From the NCBI RefSeq assembly GCF_000092065.1, contig NC_009356.1, forward strand, positions 372,001 through 436,000: DNA of 64,000 bases, read 5' to 3'. The notes beneath the pieces were generated by a model, which was not told the origin of the DNA, did not search any database, and worked only from the letters and a program-made list of their open reading frames with translations. This DNA is from Ostreococcus lucimarinus CCE9901 (lineage: Eukaryota; Chlorophyta; Mamiellophyceae; Mamiellales; Bathycoccaceae). Shown piece after piece: positions 40,129 to 50,723 of the stretch. The position numbers and the translations under genes are program-made. How positions within the stretch are numbered: the stretch's first letter is position 1; every line of letters begins with the position of its first letter.

Positions 40129-42741
40129 ATGACGCCCCCTCGCGCGCGCCGAAGCGCGTCTCCGACCGTGTCGACGGCACGGAAAGGTTGTAAGAAGGCT
40201 TCTCAGCGATCTTCAGCCTCGCTGGGAGGAGCAGGGTCAACGACGGCTCCCGCTTGCGACGACGAAGATGGGCGCGCTCAAGTGGCCAAAGATGCTCGTG
40301 AGGTCGCCGTTTCTTTGCTCGCGAACAAACGTCGCCGGGAGGTTTCTGGCCAGGTAATGGCAAAAGTGACAGCTACGACGTTATTCCTCGACACCGTGAG
40401 CTTCAAAACAGAGTTGATAAAACAACACGCGTTCCTGAACCGCGTGAGGAAGCTGCTGAAAGACAAGGATGTGAAGCGAGACGCGCGCGCGTTGGTCACT
40501 GAAGAGTGCGCTTCGACATCAGATCAGTCCGAAAACACTGTGCACGTCACCGCTGATGTCGCACGCACACGCCGTGAAGAGCGGAGCCGAAATCCGCACC
40601 CCTTCTACGTCGAAGTAGTGCATGCATTAAGTCGCGGGGACATCTCGGCGACGCAGGCTGTCCATGAGTTGCAGCAGGTTGGCGTACGAGTCACCAAAGC
40701 GTTTTTGAAACGCGTGTGCACGGCTCAGTCGTTCCGGGATGACATTCCCCATTACTCCGAGTGCGAAGACGGCCGCGGCAGACCAAGTGCACTCAGCAAC
40801 GCATACTTGGACCAGCTCGCAAAAATTGTGAAGCATTACATTCGAGTTGGGATATCACTGAGTCAAGAGACGATTTTGTCGATGGCTAAAAACTTCTATC
40901 GCGACGAGCATCACGCAGATCCTTCTGATAAAACGTTCGGATCCGCGTGGTTCTATCGATTTCTCAATCGCCATGGCATTGACACTTCTCTGTACAATCC
41001 CCAGGATGCCTTGAGACTCAACGCCGCAACGGAGCACAACGTCAGCAATTACTACCAGCGCGTGGCCCAAACAGCAGTCAGTAATGGCTTCGCGACATGG
41101 AATGCCGACTTCGACGCGAACGATAGGAGTAGTGAGATGATCATTTGGAACGAAGAAAAGAAGAGCCGCGTGTTCACGTTCGACGAGGCGAAGGTGATGC
41201 TTGCCTATGAGAAAGGCGTGCGCGGAGTGAGAATGTTGGTCATCAAGGGCGAAGACAACCGCAGATCGGCTGTCACAGCGAACGATGCATTCGCAGCATC
41301 CGTCATGGGATGTAGAAACCTCGCTGGCGAGTCCTTGGCGCCTTACTTTGTGTGCACGACGCAGCCAAATGTCGAAGATGGTTTTGAAATCCCTGGAACT
41401 ATCACCGATACGACGACGGGTGCGTGCCAACAAGCCCAATGGATACGAGGAACGAAGAAGGGTTCATTCGACGGATTCGCATTCGCGACTTGGCTGAAGG
41501 ATCATCTCGCGCCGTGTGTTCCCGATTTGTCGCCGGAGAATCCGGCCATGGTGATTTGTGACGGATGTTATGCTCACACAGTCGACGAGGTGCTTGAGAT
41601 TTGTGCAGCAATGGGGATTCTCATGGTCATTCTGCCGCCTCATTGCACGCATATCCTGCAAGGCGAAGATTTGTACCACTTTGGTGTGTTTAAAGGTGCG
41701 TTTCGCGTCGAGCGTGCTGAAATCGAAGCGATGAAACAACTCGCCGCCGCGTGGTTCATCAAGCTCTTCGAGAACGGCGTCGCTACTTCTTTCGGACAGC
41801 GAGAGTTTTGGTACGCGGTTAAGGAGGCATGGAAAGGCGCTTGGACGAAACAGGCTGTCGAGAAAGGATTTAAAATGCAAGGATTGGTCCCTTTTAATCG
41901 AGCTCCACTCTGGAAAAACTTCCCGAACCATGAACGCAAGGAGCCGCAGCGCTCGACACCGGACAAGGAATCTCAAGTTGAAGCTGCCGAGCGGTGCGTT
42001 GAGCGCATGTCCATACCAGGAGCGCCCGGACTGCGAGTTATCGCACAATCTAGCGACTCGACATTCGATGTGACGTTTGATGGTAGTCCAGAGTCGTTCG
42101 CACGGGCGCCCCTGAACATGATGAAGCTGGACGAAGTGTACAAGAGCCTTGTTGAAAATCCGAGTAACCATAGTATGAACGACGAGCACTTGAACGTTAT
42201 GAAGCAGCTCATTCTCGAAAAGCAAGAAAACATCACAAAGAACATCGTGACGACGACCCGGAAACAGAGAAGTACACGCAGACACGATCGCTATGATGAA
42301 GCGACTGCTCCAGCCATGGCCCGCCTGCTCGCCGCTCGACAGAAGAGAGAGAAAACGAAGAAGAGAACGCACGACGCAGCTCAAGATGGATGCGACGCTC
42401 GGTTCAAGGACAACACGGATGATATTCAATTTCTTGCGGCGCTTCATAAACGCCTGGACGACAACGGATCACTCGAGAAATCTCTTACAAGAGCTGAACT
42501 CATGAAGGTGATGCGCGCGAAGCGAATTCCACTGCCACAAGGACCGACCGCTGATATCTTGAGAGATAAGTTGAAAGAGGTTGACGAGCGGCTCTATGAA
42601 GCAAACATAGAATGTACAAGAGTTGCGAACGCGCGGTGGCCCAAAAGAGCACGTCACGCGTCGTCAGTCGACGATGCAAACGTAAGGTGCGAGGTGAAGT
42701 ACCATCCAAGTGGCGTCCGAGTACAACTTATAACGGACTAA
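40129..42741 (+). CDS. DDE transposase (pogo-like, CENP-B-type HTH, SAP tail)
   Basis: 870 residues from the first ATG; the frame is open a little further upstream but lacks an ATG there. Residues ~219-284 form a CENP-B/Tc5-like DNA-binding helix-turn-helix region (SQETILSMAKNFYRDEH; WFYRFLNRHGI). The catalytic core shows D327 (TWNADFD), D478 (MVICDGCYAH) and D514 (HILQGEDLYHFGVFK), a DD35D spacing, as in DDE_1 transposases. Residues ~785-820 (TRAELMKVMRAKRIPLP, then ADILRDKL) look like a SAP DNA-binding motif. The N-terminus is basic. It catalyses excision and insertion at TA. No frameshift or stop is seen. A long antisense open frame over it is a shadow. Confidence 0.85.
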   Translation: MTPPRARRSASPTVSTARKGCKKASQRSSASLGGAGSTTAPACDDEDGRAQVAKDAREVAVSLLANKRRREVSGQVMAKVTATTLFLDTVSFKTELIKQHAFLNRVRKLLKDKDVKRDARALVTEECASTSDQSENTVHVTADVARTRREERSRNPHPFYVEVVHALSRGDISATQAVHELQQVGVRVTKAFLKRVCTAQSFRDDIPHYSECEDGRGRPSALSNAYLDQLAKIVKHYIRVGISLSQETILSMAKNFYRDEHHADPSDKTFGSAWFYRFLNRHGIDTSLYNPQDALRLNAATEHNVSNYYQRVAQTAVSNGFATWNADFDANDRSSEMIIWNEEKKSRVFTFDEAKVMLAYEKGVRGVRMLVIKGEDNRRSAVTANDAFAASVMGCRNLAGESLAPYFVCTTQPNVEDGFEIPGTITDTTTGACQQAQWIRGTKKGSFDGFAFATWLKDHLAPCVPDLSPENPAMVICDGCYAHTVDEVLEICAAMGILMVILPPHCTHILQGEDLYHFGVFKGAFRVERAEIEAMKQLAAAWFIKLFENGVATSFGQREFWYAVKEAWKGAWTKQAVEKGFKMQGLVPFNRAPLWKNFPNHERKEPQRSTPDKESQVEAAERCVERMSIPGAPGLRVIAQSSDSTFDVTFDGSPESFARAPLNMMKLDEVYKSLVENPSNHSMNDEHLNVMKQLILEKQENITKNIVTTTRKQRSTRRHDRYDEATAPAMARLLAARQKREKTKKRTHDAAQDGCDARFKDNTDDIQFLAALHKRLDDNGSLEKSLTRAELMKVMRAKRIPLPQGPTADILRDKLKEVDERLYEANIECTRVANARWPKRARHASSVDDANVRCEVKYHPSGVRVQLITD

Positions 42742-43111
42742 AAGAACACGTGAAAGACTCGAACACACAACCGGGCTGCAAATATCGATAGAAAACACTA
42801 TTCCCATCATTCGTGCGAGATTTAAGCGCACATCGCATCCGCGCGCCGTCGGTATCGACGCACAAAGTTTGTAATTCTAGACCCTGAGCAACTTGAAAAT
42901 TACCTCATCACCGTTTTCATTATTTTTGATAAAATTAACCTCAAAATTCAAAAATTTCGTCGGAACCTCGACGTCGCGATACTTAACGCGAGACAACGAA
43001 CAATGGCGCGTTGGAAAGCTCTAACGTTTTTACAAAATATATCCGCGAATCAGCGCGATCGGATTCCGCGTCGCGACGCTAGACGCGCGCAAACGCGAAA
43101 ATTAACGTTTT

Positions 43112-43137
43112 TCATATTTTTTTTCGAAATCACTTTG
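43112..43137. repeat. Right terminal inverted repeat
   Basis: It is the partner of 39,897-39,922 in opposite orientation (tcatattttttttcgaaatc, then actttg). It is followed by TA. Confidence 0.75.
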
Positions 43138-43227
43138 TACTGTACTCTTTTCGTACAGCTTAGATAACACCGTGCGTCTAAGGCTACACGTTCGAAGAAT
43201 CAGCCACACACAATTCTAAACTTCGTT

Positions 43228-45169
43228 TTAATCTCGACTTGGTCCTGCTTCGCACACCCTGTACTCCTCCACGAGATTCTCAACGGCTTCCTGACTATCA
43301 GCAAATTCTCCCAAGTCCTGATACCATTGTAACTCTCATCAACTAATCGAGGAAACGCGACTCACCGAAAATAAATCAAACTGTTCATACTGATCGAGGA
43401 ATGCCCGACGCCTTATTAGCTTATCGTACTGCTCCAAACTTCGTGAGAACCAGTGACGTATGCTGGTGTGAAAGGTGTCAGCAGGACGACGCAAAGAGCT
43501 GCATTATAGCTCACCTTGTGTGATTTGCGAGCATGAGTCCGTTCAGACTTGCCGTTTTCGCGATATACGGAGAACTCCTCGCTAAAGCAACTTGATAGTT
43601 GACAGGTGCCCAAGTGATAAAATTTGCCAGTTTCCGTTCTCGTATACGCTGTAAGCTTTTGTGTATCTGTTTTGATGTGAGTGTACAAGTGCGGAACACC
43701 TTGGAATATGAATACCTGCATGGGTTCAATATTTCCTTGAACGATGTTCAAAATGGATATGAATTTGCCCTAAAGTTGGCTTTAAGCAAAAGAAAGGCGG
43801 GAAGCACGGAAAGGGATGGACCTCTTTGACACCTGTGCCCGCATACGAGGAACACATCACATTTTTGCTTTGTAGGAGTCTTCGCATGACATCAAGGGTA
43901 GAAGTTTTGCGTGTACTGTACAATAAATACATGAGAACATATGAATATTGAAGTTGTGCCGCATGGACCTGCTTTCCGTTGCGGAAACACCAGCGAGAGG
44001 TGTAAGCCCAGCCATGAGAAAATTGCACCGTGGAATGGGAATCAGGGACTGTTTCAAACCAGTTTAGAAAAGGACATTAAAGTCCCACGAACTTACCGCT
44101 ATGAGACCAACAAGATCGTTGTTCATGTAACCAGGATATCTGAGAGTTGTGGTACTCGCTGCCATGACCTTCGATACGAGAGAGTTTGTATGGGAGAAAT
44201 CAGGCGAGGCAACATGGAGGTGGTCCATTGCGATTCGATTCAAAGCCGCGTTATCTAAAACAACTACACAATCCGCGTGGTTTGTTAGACGTTTCAGAGT
44301 CAAGAGAGAGTTATACGGCTGTACAACGACATCTTTACTACGACGTGAGCAGCAACAAAATAATAAAGCCTTCCGTGCTTACCACTTGACTCGCTTTGAT
44401 TTGGGAAAACACTGTACGTTTGCAGAAGTTTTTTCCCATACCGATCGCTCAAAGCCTAGTTATCATGTGAGAATGCATTCGCTACGCGATTCACGACAAC
44501 CCACCTCCAATAGATATGATCCCATACCAGACCCAGTCCCGCCAGCTATCGAGTGGCAAATAACAAAACCCGCAAGACTATCGCTACCGTCGACCTCTCG
44601 ATCGATCATTTCCATTAACTCCTCCTAATACACGTGAGTTTGCTTGCAGGATGGCAACATTTTCCAACTTACATGAACAGCCTCAGCTTGCGTGTACCCG
44701 TTTGCCCAATTATTTCCCGCACCCCCCCCGTGTGCAGATGTAAAAAAGTTTTCAGTATTGAATAGAGAACGCTGTGTTGAAGTTTGAATAGAGTTGATGA
44801 CACGCGGTTCAAGATCAAGTAACTATTCAAGTTTTAATGACGTCGGTATATCCCTCACATAGCATCCTTACCAGCGCTCTTGGTACATAATGTTCATCAT
44901 CTGCTTGGTAGAAGAAAACATCCTTCCGATCGGAGAACATATTTACAGAGGCCCCATCGATGCGACACGTGCCATCCATTGATATCCCATGCTCAGTGCA
45001 TAACTTGCAAGAAATTAGACACCACTTACACCAAAACTGAGCAAACGAACCTGGTTCCAAAACTCTGTGCCAACTTGGTTGCCACACTGACCTATCTGTA
45101 TCGTCACGATCTCTCTAAATGTGGTTTAAAAAGCTTGTGCGAATACTTGAGGCAGACTCACCGCGGCAT
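43228..45169 (-). CDS. TUBG: Gamma-tubulin, multi-exon
   Basis: Nucleates microtubules at spindle poles. A spliced gene with small introns. Exon 1 is eight bases (45,162-45,169, ATGCCGCG), exon 2 is 45,051-45,114 ([20 protein letters not shown]), and exon 3 starts at 45,003 (LCTEHGIS ... [20 protein letters not shown]). Later exons carry [19 protein letters not shown] (near 44,700), the tubulin GTP motif AGGTGSGMG (near 44,540), [13 protein letters not shown] and [20 protein letters not shown] (44,100-44,280), [47 protein letters not shown] (near 43,650) and RRRAFLDQY. The last exon ends at TAA 43,228. [11 protein letters not shown] and NKALNRIA-type residues mark gamma rather than alpha or beta tubulin. 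Confidence 0.93.
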
Positions 45170-45526
45170 GATCTGCTGAAAGTAAAACTGTGCGGCACCG
45201 TGAGCGCCAAGCGCGAACGCGAGTGACCGTGCAGTCGAATTTTTAAACGGTTTTGTGTTTTTTTGACAGCTCTAACTACATTTTCCGCCATTGGTACAGT
45301 AATATCTACAATACGACCAGCAGAATTGTTGCGACCCGCGCAACTTGCGCGCGGACTTGCACAACAACGCAAGGACAGGAACTTTCGGAGGGCATATATG
45401 AGTTCGCCGTAAGCACTGGAAATACGCAAGTAGAAATCATCGTGAGCATCGTCTTCCAACTGTGAACTTCCATCCGTGATCAAACTTACGCTGTTTGAGT
45501 TTACTTCTCCTACCTCCAGTTAAAAA
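45170..45526. promoter_or_regulatory. Divergent intergenic region
   Basis: 357 bp between gamma-tubulin (minus) and the prenyltransferase (plus). It presumably holds both promoters; no specific element or gene is recognised. Confidence 0.4.
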
Positions 45527-47276
45527 ATGACGCCGACCTTCGCATCTTTAGCTCTTCGTGGATGCTTTCTCTGGGCAAAGATGCAGGTCAACGATCGCGT
45601 AACATACTCCAGGCAGTGTTCAACAGTGCTGTGCACGAACCGTAAGGCTCAGCGCACGAATGTGTTGCCTGGTGGTTCCGGGAGACTTTCGCAGGTGCTG
45701 AGAGCCTCTCGCTTTGTTGAGTCGACGGCCGCTCATCGAAACTCTGGTTTCTCACAACATTCCGGATTCATCGACGATTTCAGAAAAATCCCCAACCTTT
45801 CGCGAAGTCTTTTTGGCTTCATGCGACCTCATACAATTTATGGAACACTGGTACTTTTGAGTTGTTTGGTCTTGTCAAACTTGATTGTTTCCGTAGATAA
45901 GCATAGTATCGATCAGTCTCATGGCCGCCTCAGTAGATTCATCGCCATACAACACTTTACTTTGGAAGCTCTGGCAGGTGCTTTTTACATCATTTTGCCT
46001 CCCAACACTGTATGTAAGTTTTCGTAGGTGATATTTTGTGCGTTGGCGATGAATGTCACTATTGTGGGGCTCAATCAAATATACGACAAGAAGATGGACA
46101 AGGTTCAAACGTGAAGTATTTTCATCGAAAAGACCTCACTATTATCATAGATCAATAAACCTTATTTGCCACTCGTGTCAGGCGGCTTTACAACAGACAC
46201 AGCACTAACAACCATCGCTGTATGCTGTTCGAGTTCTGTCATCTGCGGTAAGGTTTTGGATTTCCGAAATGAAGCTTGTAAATCTTCGTTTTAGGAACGT
46301 TGACACAATCTTTCCACCTTTTGACTACTCTTGTTTTGAGGTATTTGATCGATCCACCTCATGACACTGGCACATTTAACGCGTGAAATAGTTTGTTACT
46401 CGGAGTTATCTACTCTACAGACTTTAAGTTACTTCGCTGGAAGGTATACTCGTCGCTTGCAAAAATACGACAAAATCTGAGTTCGTTAGCGGATTCCTGC
46501 GCTTGCAATTGTGTGCATTCTCAGCGTGAGGGCTATCCTAGTGCAGTGGGGTTTCTTCGGGCACTTCATGTCGTGCGTGGAACAATTTTTGACGTCCTTT
46601 CCTGATAATCCCTGTTTAGGTCAAGTTATATTCCTTATTGGGCAATGCCAGAAAATTTGGCCTTTTCGATACTTTTTATGAGCGTTTACTCCGTAGTGAT
46701 TGCGTTGTTGAAGGTAATAGATCTACAACTATTCCTATCTTTCACTTACGTTAAATAGGATACCCCAGATTTGGTTGGTGATTCGCAATCTGGAATGCGA
46801 ACGCTGGCAGTGCGACTCGGCGTGAGTTTAATGTACAATTATCATCTCTTGTCTCAACGTTCAAAAGGTTAAACCAGTCTTGAGGCTGTGCTGTTTGCTC
46901 TTGTTTTTGGCTTATTCAAGGTATTGCACTTCAAATTGAACGAGTGTTATCAGCTTATTATCCCTTCAATGGACAGTGGGATTTTAGTCGGACTTAGCCG
47001 TTCAGATTCGTGTATTCAAATGATTGTGTTGGTGCGTCAATTAGTTTTCAAATGCATCCGTTCTTAAAGTGTTTGGCACCGAAGACCTTGGGGCATTCGC
47101 TTTCCCTTATTCTGATTTTCATCAAATATTCGAAAACGGAGCATGCGTCATCGAGTTCACTTTACTCATTTTACATGTTCATCTGGAAGGTAATTTTGAC
47201 ATGGTTCTTATGTATTGATGCTTCCCAATCCGTGTAGATGTTCTACTGTGAATACTTCATGCTACCCTTCCTTTGA
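45527..47276 (+). CDS. Homogentisate prenyltransferase (tocopherol/plastoquinone synthesis), multi-exon
   Basis: UbiA-family plastid membrane enzyme (HPT/VTE2 or HST type) joining homogentisate to a prenyl diphosphate. It starts at ATG 45,527 with a probable transit peptide, then SRSLFGFMRPHTIYGTLVLL. The first aspartate-rich motif is VTIVGLNQIYDKKMDK (near 46,075), followed by NKPYLPLVSGGF (46,155) and STDFKLLRWK (46,425). RIPALAIVCILSVRAILVQW (46,490) is in a different local frame. The second aspartate motif is KDTPDLVGDSQSGMRTLAVR (46,760), and the C-terminus is SFYMFIWK joined to MFYCEYFMLPFL, ending at TGA 47,276. At least eight exons with short introns. The splice pattern between 45,880 and 46,020 is not resolved by eye. 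C-terminal residues favour HPT over HST, not decisively. Confidence 0.85.
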
Positions 47277-47472
47277 CGTGACGCCACTGACTCGTGAAAG
47301 TTTGGCGGCTTCCGAAGGCAAGTTTAGGAGAGGTTATATTTATGCTCGATCGCTCAATTCACATAGAGGCAAAAGTAGTCCGAACAGAGATCAGGGACAA
47401 CGTGTTACATTTTGTAGACTAAACTATTGTCGATCCGTCCACAGTGTCAAAAGGTGCACGCGATGATTTCTC

Positions 47473-48267
47473 CTACTTTTCAGTGTTCAGACCGGCTATG
47501 CCTGCAGCGATACGCTCCTCTCGTCTCGCGATTTTACGAGTTCTAACAGACTTGTTTTTCGCTCTTCGTGCCTCAAACTGGTCGGCTAAGGACTTCTCTC
47601 TGGCCTTCTCTGCCTTGGCCTTGTGGATGGCTTCCATCAAGACCCGCTTGTTCTTGAACACATTCCCCTTACATTTGAGGTACATGGAGTGGTACATGTG
47701 CTTATCGATTTTCTTCGCATCTCTGTACTTTGACAATAGTCTGCGCAGCACTCGGTGGCGACGAAGCCAAAGTACTTTGGTGGGAAGTCTGGCCTCGCGA
47801 GTACCGCGTCTTTTACCGTAACCGGTGTGTCGGCCTAGTCGCTTGGCGGCCTGCTCTCTCTTTGTACGAGCGCGCGAGTGAATCTATAATGACAACATAT
47901 TTGTAGGTCAGTACAGGCGTTCTTAGCCAAAGGGACGCGGTCACGCAACGACTCGCACAACGTACCTTCGTAGGTTTTCGGATCACGAAACCATCTTTCA
48001 CGAGTTTACGGATGTTTTGTCGCGAGTTTGCAGCTGCGATCTCGTTGACCTAAGAAGCGCAAAATTAAATGGGTTAGAGTGTTTGCTCCCCAGGGCGTCG
48101 TAATGCGGGATGTATAGTACACGTGGACGTATACGTGATCGTGTACAGATCCTACAGATCGGGTTGGAGGCTGTTTCGCGCACCTCGTTAGGGTCCATCC
48201 AGATCTTGCGTGCACCGCAATTCAACACGGATGCGGCGAGGCGTTTTTGCAACTTTAATGAGACCAT
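47473..48267 (-). CDS. RPL19: Ribosomal protein eL19
   Basis: Large-subunit cytosolic ribosomal protein of 192 residues in three exons: 48,184-48,267 ([18 protein letters not shown]), 47,966-48,049 ([20 protein letters not shown]) and 47,473-47,883 ([20 protein letters not shown] ... [20 protein letters not shown]). Introns are 134 and 82 nt, both GT..AG and phase 0. The long basic C-terminal helix ([16 protein letters not shown]) is typical of the family. The gene is divergent from the helicase gene. Confidence 0.96.
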
Positions 48268-48669
48268 GGTACAAGATTTTGCTTCGTAGCTTGATCGGCG
48301 AACGGCACGCTATGCCGAACTTTAGGGTTTGTCCGTGTCACAGCTGCGACGACGGTGCGACGGCTAGGCGCACTCCTCTGGACTACACTTTTTATGTCCG
48401 AAGTGTGGTATCATTTCTCGTGTCGATGAAAACATACTATATAGCTACTATAACCTATATAGCAACCAATGTGGTACCATACCGTAGTATGACATCATAT
48501 CATACAATATCAGTAAATCACCTAAAAATTACGGACGCACCGGTCGGTCCCCAAATGTCGCCGGGCTGTCGCAGACCCTGCTTGGGATGCAGAATAGCAT
48601 TCATTCGACGACAGTCGTCGGCGTTTGTTTCTTCTTCACGAATATTTCGTCTCTTTTCGCACACGCGGC
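48268..48669. promoter_or_regulatory. Divergent intergenic region
   Basis: About 400 bp between eL19 (minus) and the helicase (plus). The AT-rich centre holds a repeated ctatatagc (near 48,439 and 48,454) that could serve as TATA-like sequence. The helicase frame is open upstream to 48,625 but without an ATG. Confidence 0.4.
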
Positions 48670-50010
48670 ATGCGTGCTTTCGTGAGCGGCGAGAAGCTAA
48701 GGAAACGAAATGGGCACGACATGAACGGCGAATGTCCACGACAAATTACACCAGTTTCACCTCTTGATCATCGTCTTTACGCTACTCTTGCGCGTGGTCA
48801 GCTTCATTCTCTTTTACCGGTACAGAAGCAGACGCTATCGCGCGCTCTTGCGGGGAGCTTCGAGAGGGACTTGTGTGTCACAGCTCCTACCGGGAGCGGT
48901 AAAACTCTCTCCTATTTGCTACCTGTGTTACAGATACTTTCAAAGCGAGTATCGAAAGCCGAAACAGTGTGCCTGATTCTTGTACCGAGTGGCGATCTTT
49001 CCGCACAGGTATGCGTCGCCGCTAGTGAACTCTGCAAAGCATTGCACGTACAGATTTCTATTGTTGGGAAAAGTCGCAATACAACCAATTCAACTAAACT
49101 AGTGAACAAGCGATATCGACGGCTATTGGCTCAAAATAGACAGCGTATGTATCAGTGTTGTATCACGCGCCAGTTTGCGCGACATAATTCGCTGGATGTG
49201 CCTTCACAAATACTTGTAGCGTCTCCTGGAAGGTTTGCTGCACATCGGACGAGTATTCTCAAGAAATTGAAATTGTTAGTCATCGATGAGGCGGACAGAA
49301 TGCTTCAACAATCATATCAAAACTGGCTCGTTACGCTGGACTATGAAATGTGTGCGCGAACACGTCAGTGTCGGCGTCTCACTGTGGGTGAACGAAACTC
49401 TGAAAGACTGCAACTTATATTTTGTTCAGCAACATTGCAAAGTTCGTGTCTACAAAGGGTTGGAGCTTTCGCACTTGATCGAATCAATGCTTATGATAGT
49501 GTCTGTCCACTTTTGCCTATTACGCTGTCTGAGTATGCGATTGTTGCGGAACACACTGATAAGTTTGATGCTCTTGTCTCGCTACTTGAATTTTTCAAGG
49601 GTGAAAAAGTTATTGTCTTCTCTGCCTCGGTATATCGTGCTAGACATATACTACAGCGGTTGAATAAATTAGAAAATTTGCCCTGTTTCGAGTATAGCAG
49701 TGACGCAAACCTTCGAAGACGAGCATCTACGCTTCAAAACTTCCAGCGCTGCCAGGGAGGTGTCCTTGTTGCTTCAGATGCCGCTGCACGAGGTTTACAC
49801 ATCGATGCAGTATCGGCTGTGATATCTTTTGACGCTCCTGAGCATTTCGAGACGTATCTGCATCGAGCTGGAAGAACGGCGAGGGCAGGCAAAACGGGCA
49901 AATGTATCACGATTTGTTCGACAGCACGTGAAGCACAAACTTTCATAAAACGAGTTCAGCGCCATGTCCCAATACTCCTTTCAACAGAGCTTCAAGGCTC
50001 GACTATTTAG
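48670..50010 (+). CDS. DEAD-box RNA helicase, DDX51/Dbp6-like
   Basis: 446 residues from the first ATG; a second candidate ATG is at 48,721. All superfamily 2 motifs are present: LLPVQKQTL (Q region), APTGSGKT (I), VPSGDLSAQV (Ia), SPGR (Ib), VIDEADRM (II), SAT (III), VIVFSAS (IV), SDAAARGLHID (V) and HRAGRTARAG (VI). Motif Ia with SGDLSAQV and the LLPVQ entry resemble DDX51/Dbp6, which acts in 60S ribosomal subunit maturation in the nucleolus. Its divergent partner is ribosomal protein eL19, which fits a ribosome-biogenesis role. It converges on eS28, 180 bp apart. Subfamily placement is inference. Confidence 0.85.
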   Translation: MRAFVSGEKLRKRNGHDMNGECPRQITPVSPLDHRLYATLARGQLHSLLPVQKQTLSRALAGSFERDLCVTAPTGSGKTLSYLLPVLQILSKRVSKAETVCLILVPSGDLSAQVCVAASELCKALHVQISIVGKSRNTTNSTKLVNKRYRRLLAQNRQRMYQCCITRQFARHNSLDVPSQILVASPGRFAAHRTSILKKLKLLVIDEADRMLQQSYQNWLVTLDYEMCARTRQCRRLTVGERNSERLQLIFCSATLQSSCLQRVGAFALDRINAYDSVCPLLPITLSEYAIVAEHTDKFDALVSLLEFFKGEKVIVFSASVYRARHILQRLNKLENLPCFEYSSDANLRRRASTLQNFQRCQGGVLVASDAAARGLHIDAVSAVISFDAPEHFETYLHRAGRTARAGKTGKCITICSTAREAQTFIKRVQRHVPILLSTELQGSTI

Positions 50011-50143
50011 ATTTCTTAGTCGTACTACCGTCAGTACAAATTGTGAAATAGTTGCGTCTTTTATTGTTTTACTCGAAATTCATATTTCACGAAAAGCTTC
50101 CTAGACTTGTACTCCGTGGGCACGCATTGCAGCACCTGGCTAT

Positions 50144-50180
50144 TTATCGTGACCATCGAGCCTCGTGCTCAGACTTCAAC
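50144..50180 (-). repeat. Degenerate copy of the eS28 last-exon end
   Basis: On the minus strand, gttgaagtctgagcacgagg and the following ctcgatggtcacgataa mimic the functional gttgatggaatctgagcgtg...cgacggttaagataa (50,191-50,230). It lies just downstream of the stop, as a partial, diverged direct duplication. Confidence 0.6.
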
Positions 50181-50190
50181 AAAGCCACAT

Positions 50191-50723
50191 TTATCTTAAC
50201 CGTCGAGCCTCACGCTCAGATTCCATCAACGTCAATATGTCGCCTAGATCGATAGACTTAGAAACAAGTTATGAAGCTTGTATTTTTGTTCACGTACCTT
50301 CTCGCACCGGGCCCTTCACATTTCGCATAATCTGTCTATTTTGGTCGTCTAAGAATTTAACACGAACCTGTGTCACCTAACACGGAAATCAGATATAACG
50401 CTCGACGTATAAACTACTGTATTACCTGGCCACGAGAGCCCGTACGACCGATGACCTTCATCACGATTGCTCTACCGAAGAAGTAAGTTTAGGGTTTCTA
50501 GGAATCAAACAACCAAGCGGGCGCGTTGTACAGACACGACGCAAGTAATGCGTTAGAAATAGAACTCACTTTTTTATGACGTCCTGTTTGTATGATCAAA
50601 GTTGCTGATAGTCAGTATCTACGTTTCGTCACGCCGGAGCACGCCAGGTCGCGCACGTTTCCGGGAGGAAGATTTCGGTGGGTTTCAGCGTGCGGTCGTC
50701 GCTTCACGCGCGTCACGTACCAT
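50191..50723 (-). CDS. RPS28: Ribosomal protein eS28, five tiny exons
   Basis: A 64-residue small-subunit ribosomal protein. Exons read from the sequence: 50,721-50,723 (just ATG), 50,570-50,583 (14 nt), 50,426-50,471, 50,298-50,376 and 50,191-50,243, totalling 195 nt with consistent phases. Introns are 137, 98, 49 and 54 nt, all GT..AG. The protein reads MDVIKKAIVMKVIGRTGSRG then QVTQVRVKFLDD, RNVKGPVREGDILTL and ESEREARRLR, the family hallmark. The two smallest exons are inferred from phase and homology, so the very 5' end is less certain than the rest. Confidence 0.85.

Larger units (their letters stand above)
39897..43137 (+). mobile_element. Pogo/Tigger-like Tc1-mariner DNA transposon, 3,241 bp
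   Basis: Imperfect terminal inverted repeats of ~26 bp (ctagggatttcgaaaataat at the left end; the right end reversed reads caaagtgatttcgaaaaaaa) are each flanked by TA (39,895-39,896 and 43,138-43,139), the target duplication of this superfamily. It contains one intact transposase frame. It is more GC-rich than the surrounding genes. An uninterrupted frame plus both ends suggests a recent, possibly active copy. Confidence 0.82.

Noticed and set aside
39842-40363. 173-codon minus-strand frame across the transposon left end
   Set aside because: It crosses the element boundary and the transposase start; composition artefact.
41464-42447. 327-codon minus-strand open frame
   Set aside because: It is antisense to the clearly coding transposase, has no motif, and is explained by GC-rich codon bias.
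44700-44740. Run of C (acccccccccgtg) as a sequencing error in gamma-tubulin
   Set aside because: On the coding strand it encodes the conserved GGGAGNNW segment in frame.
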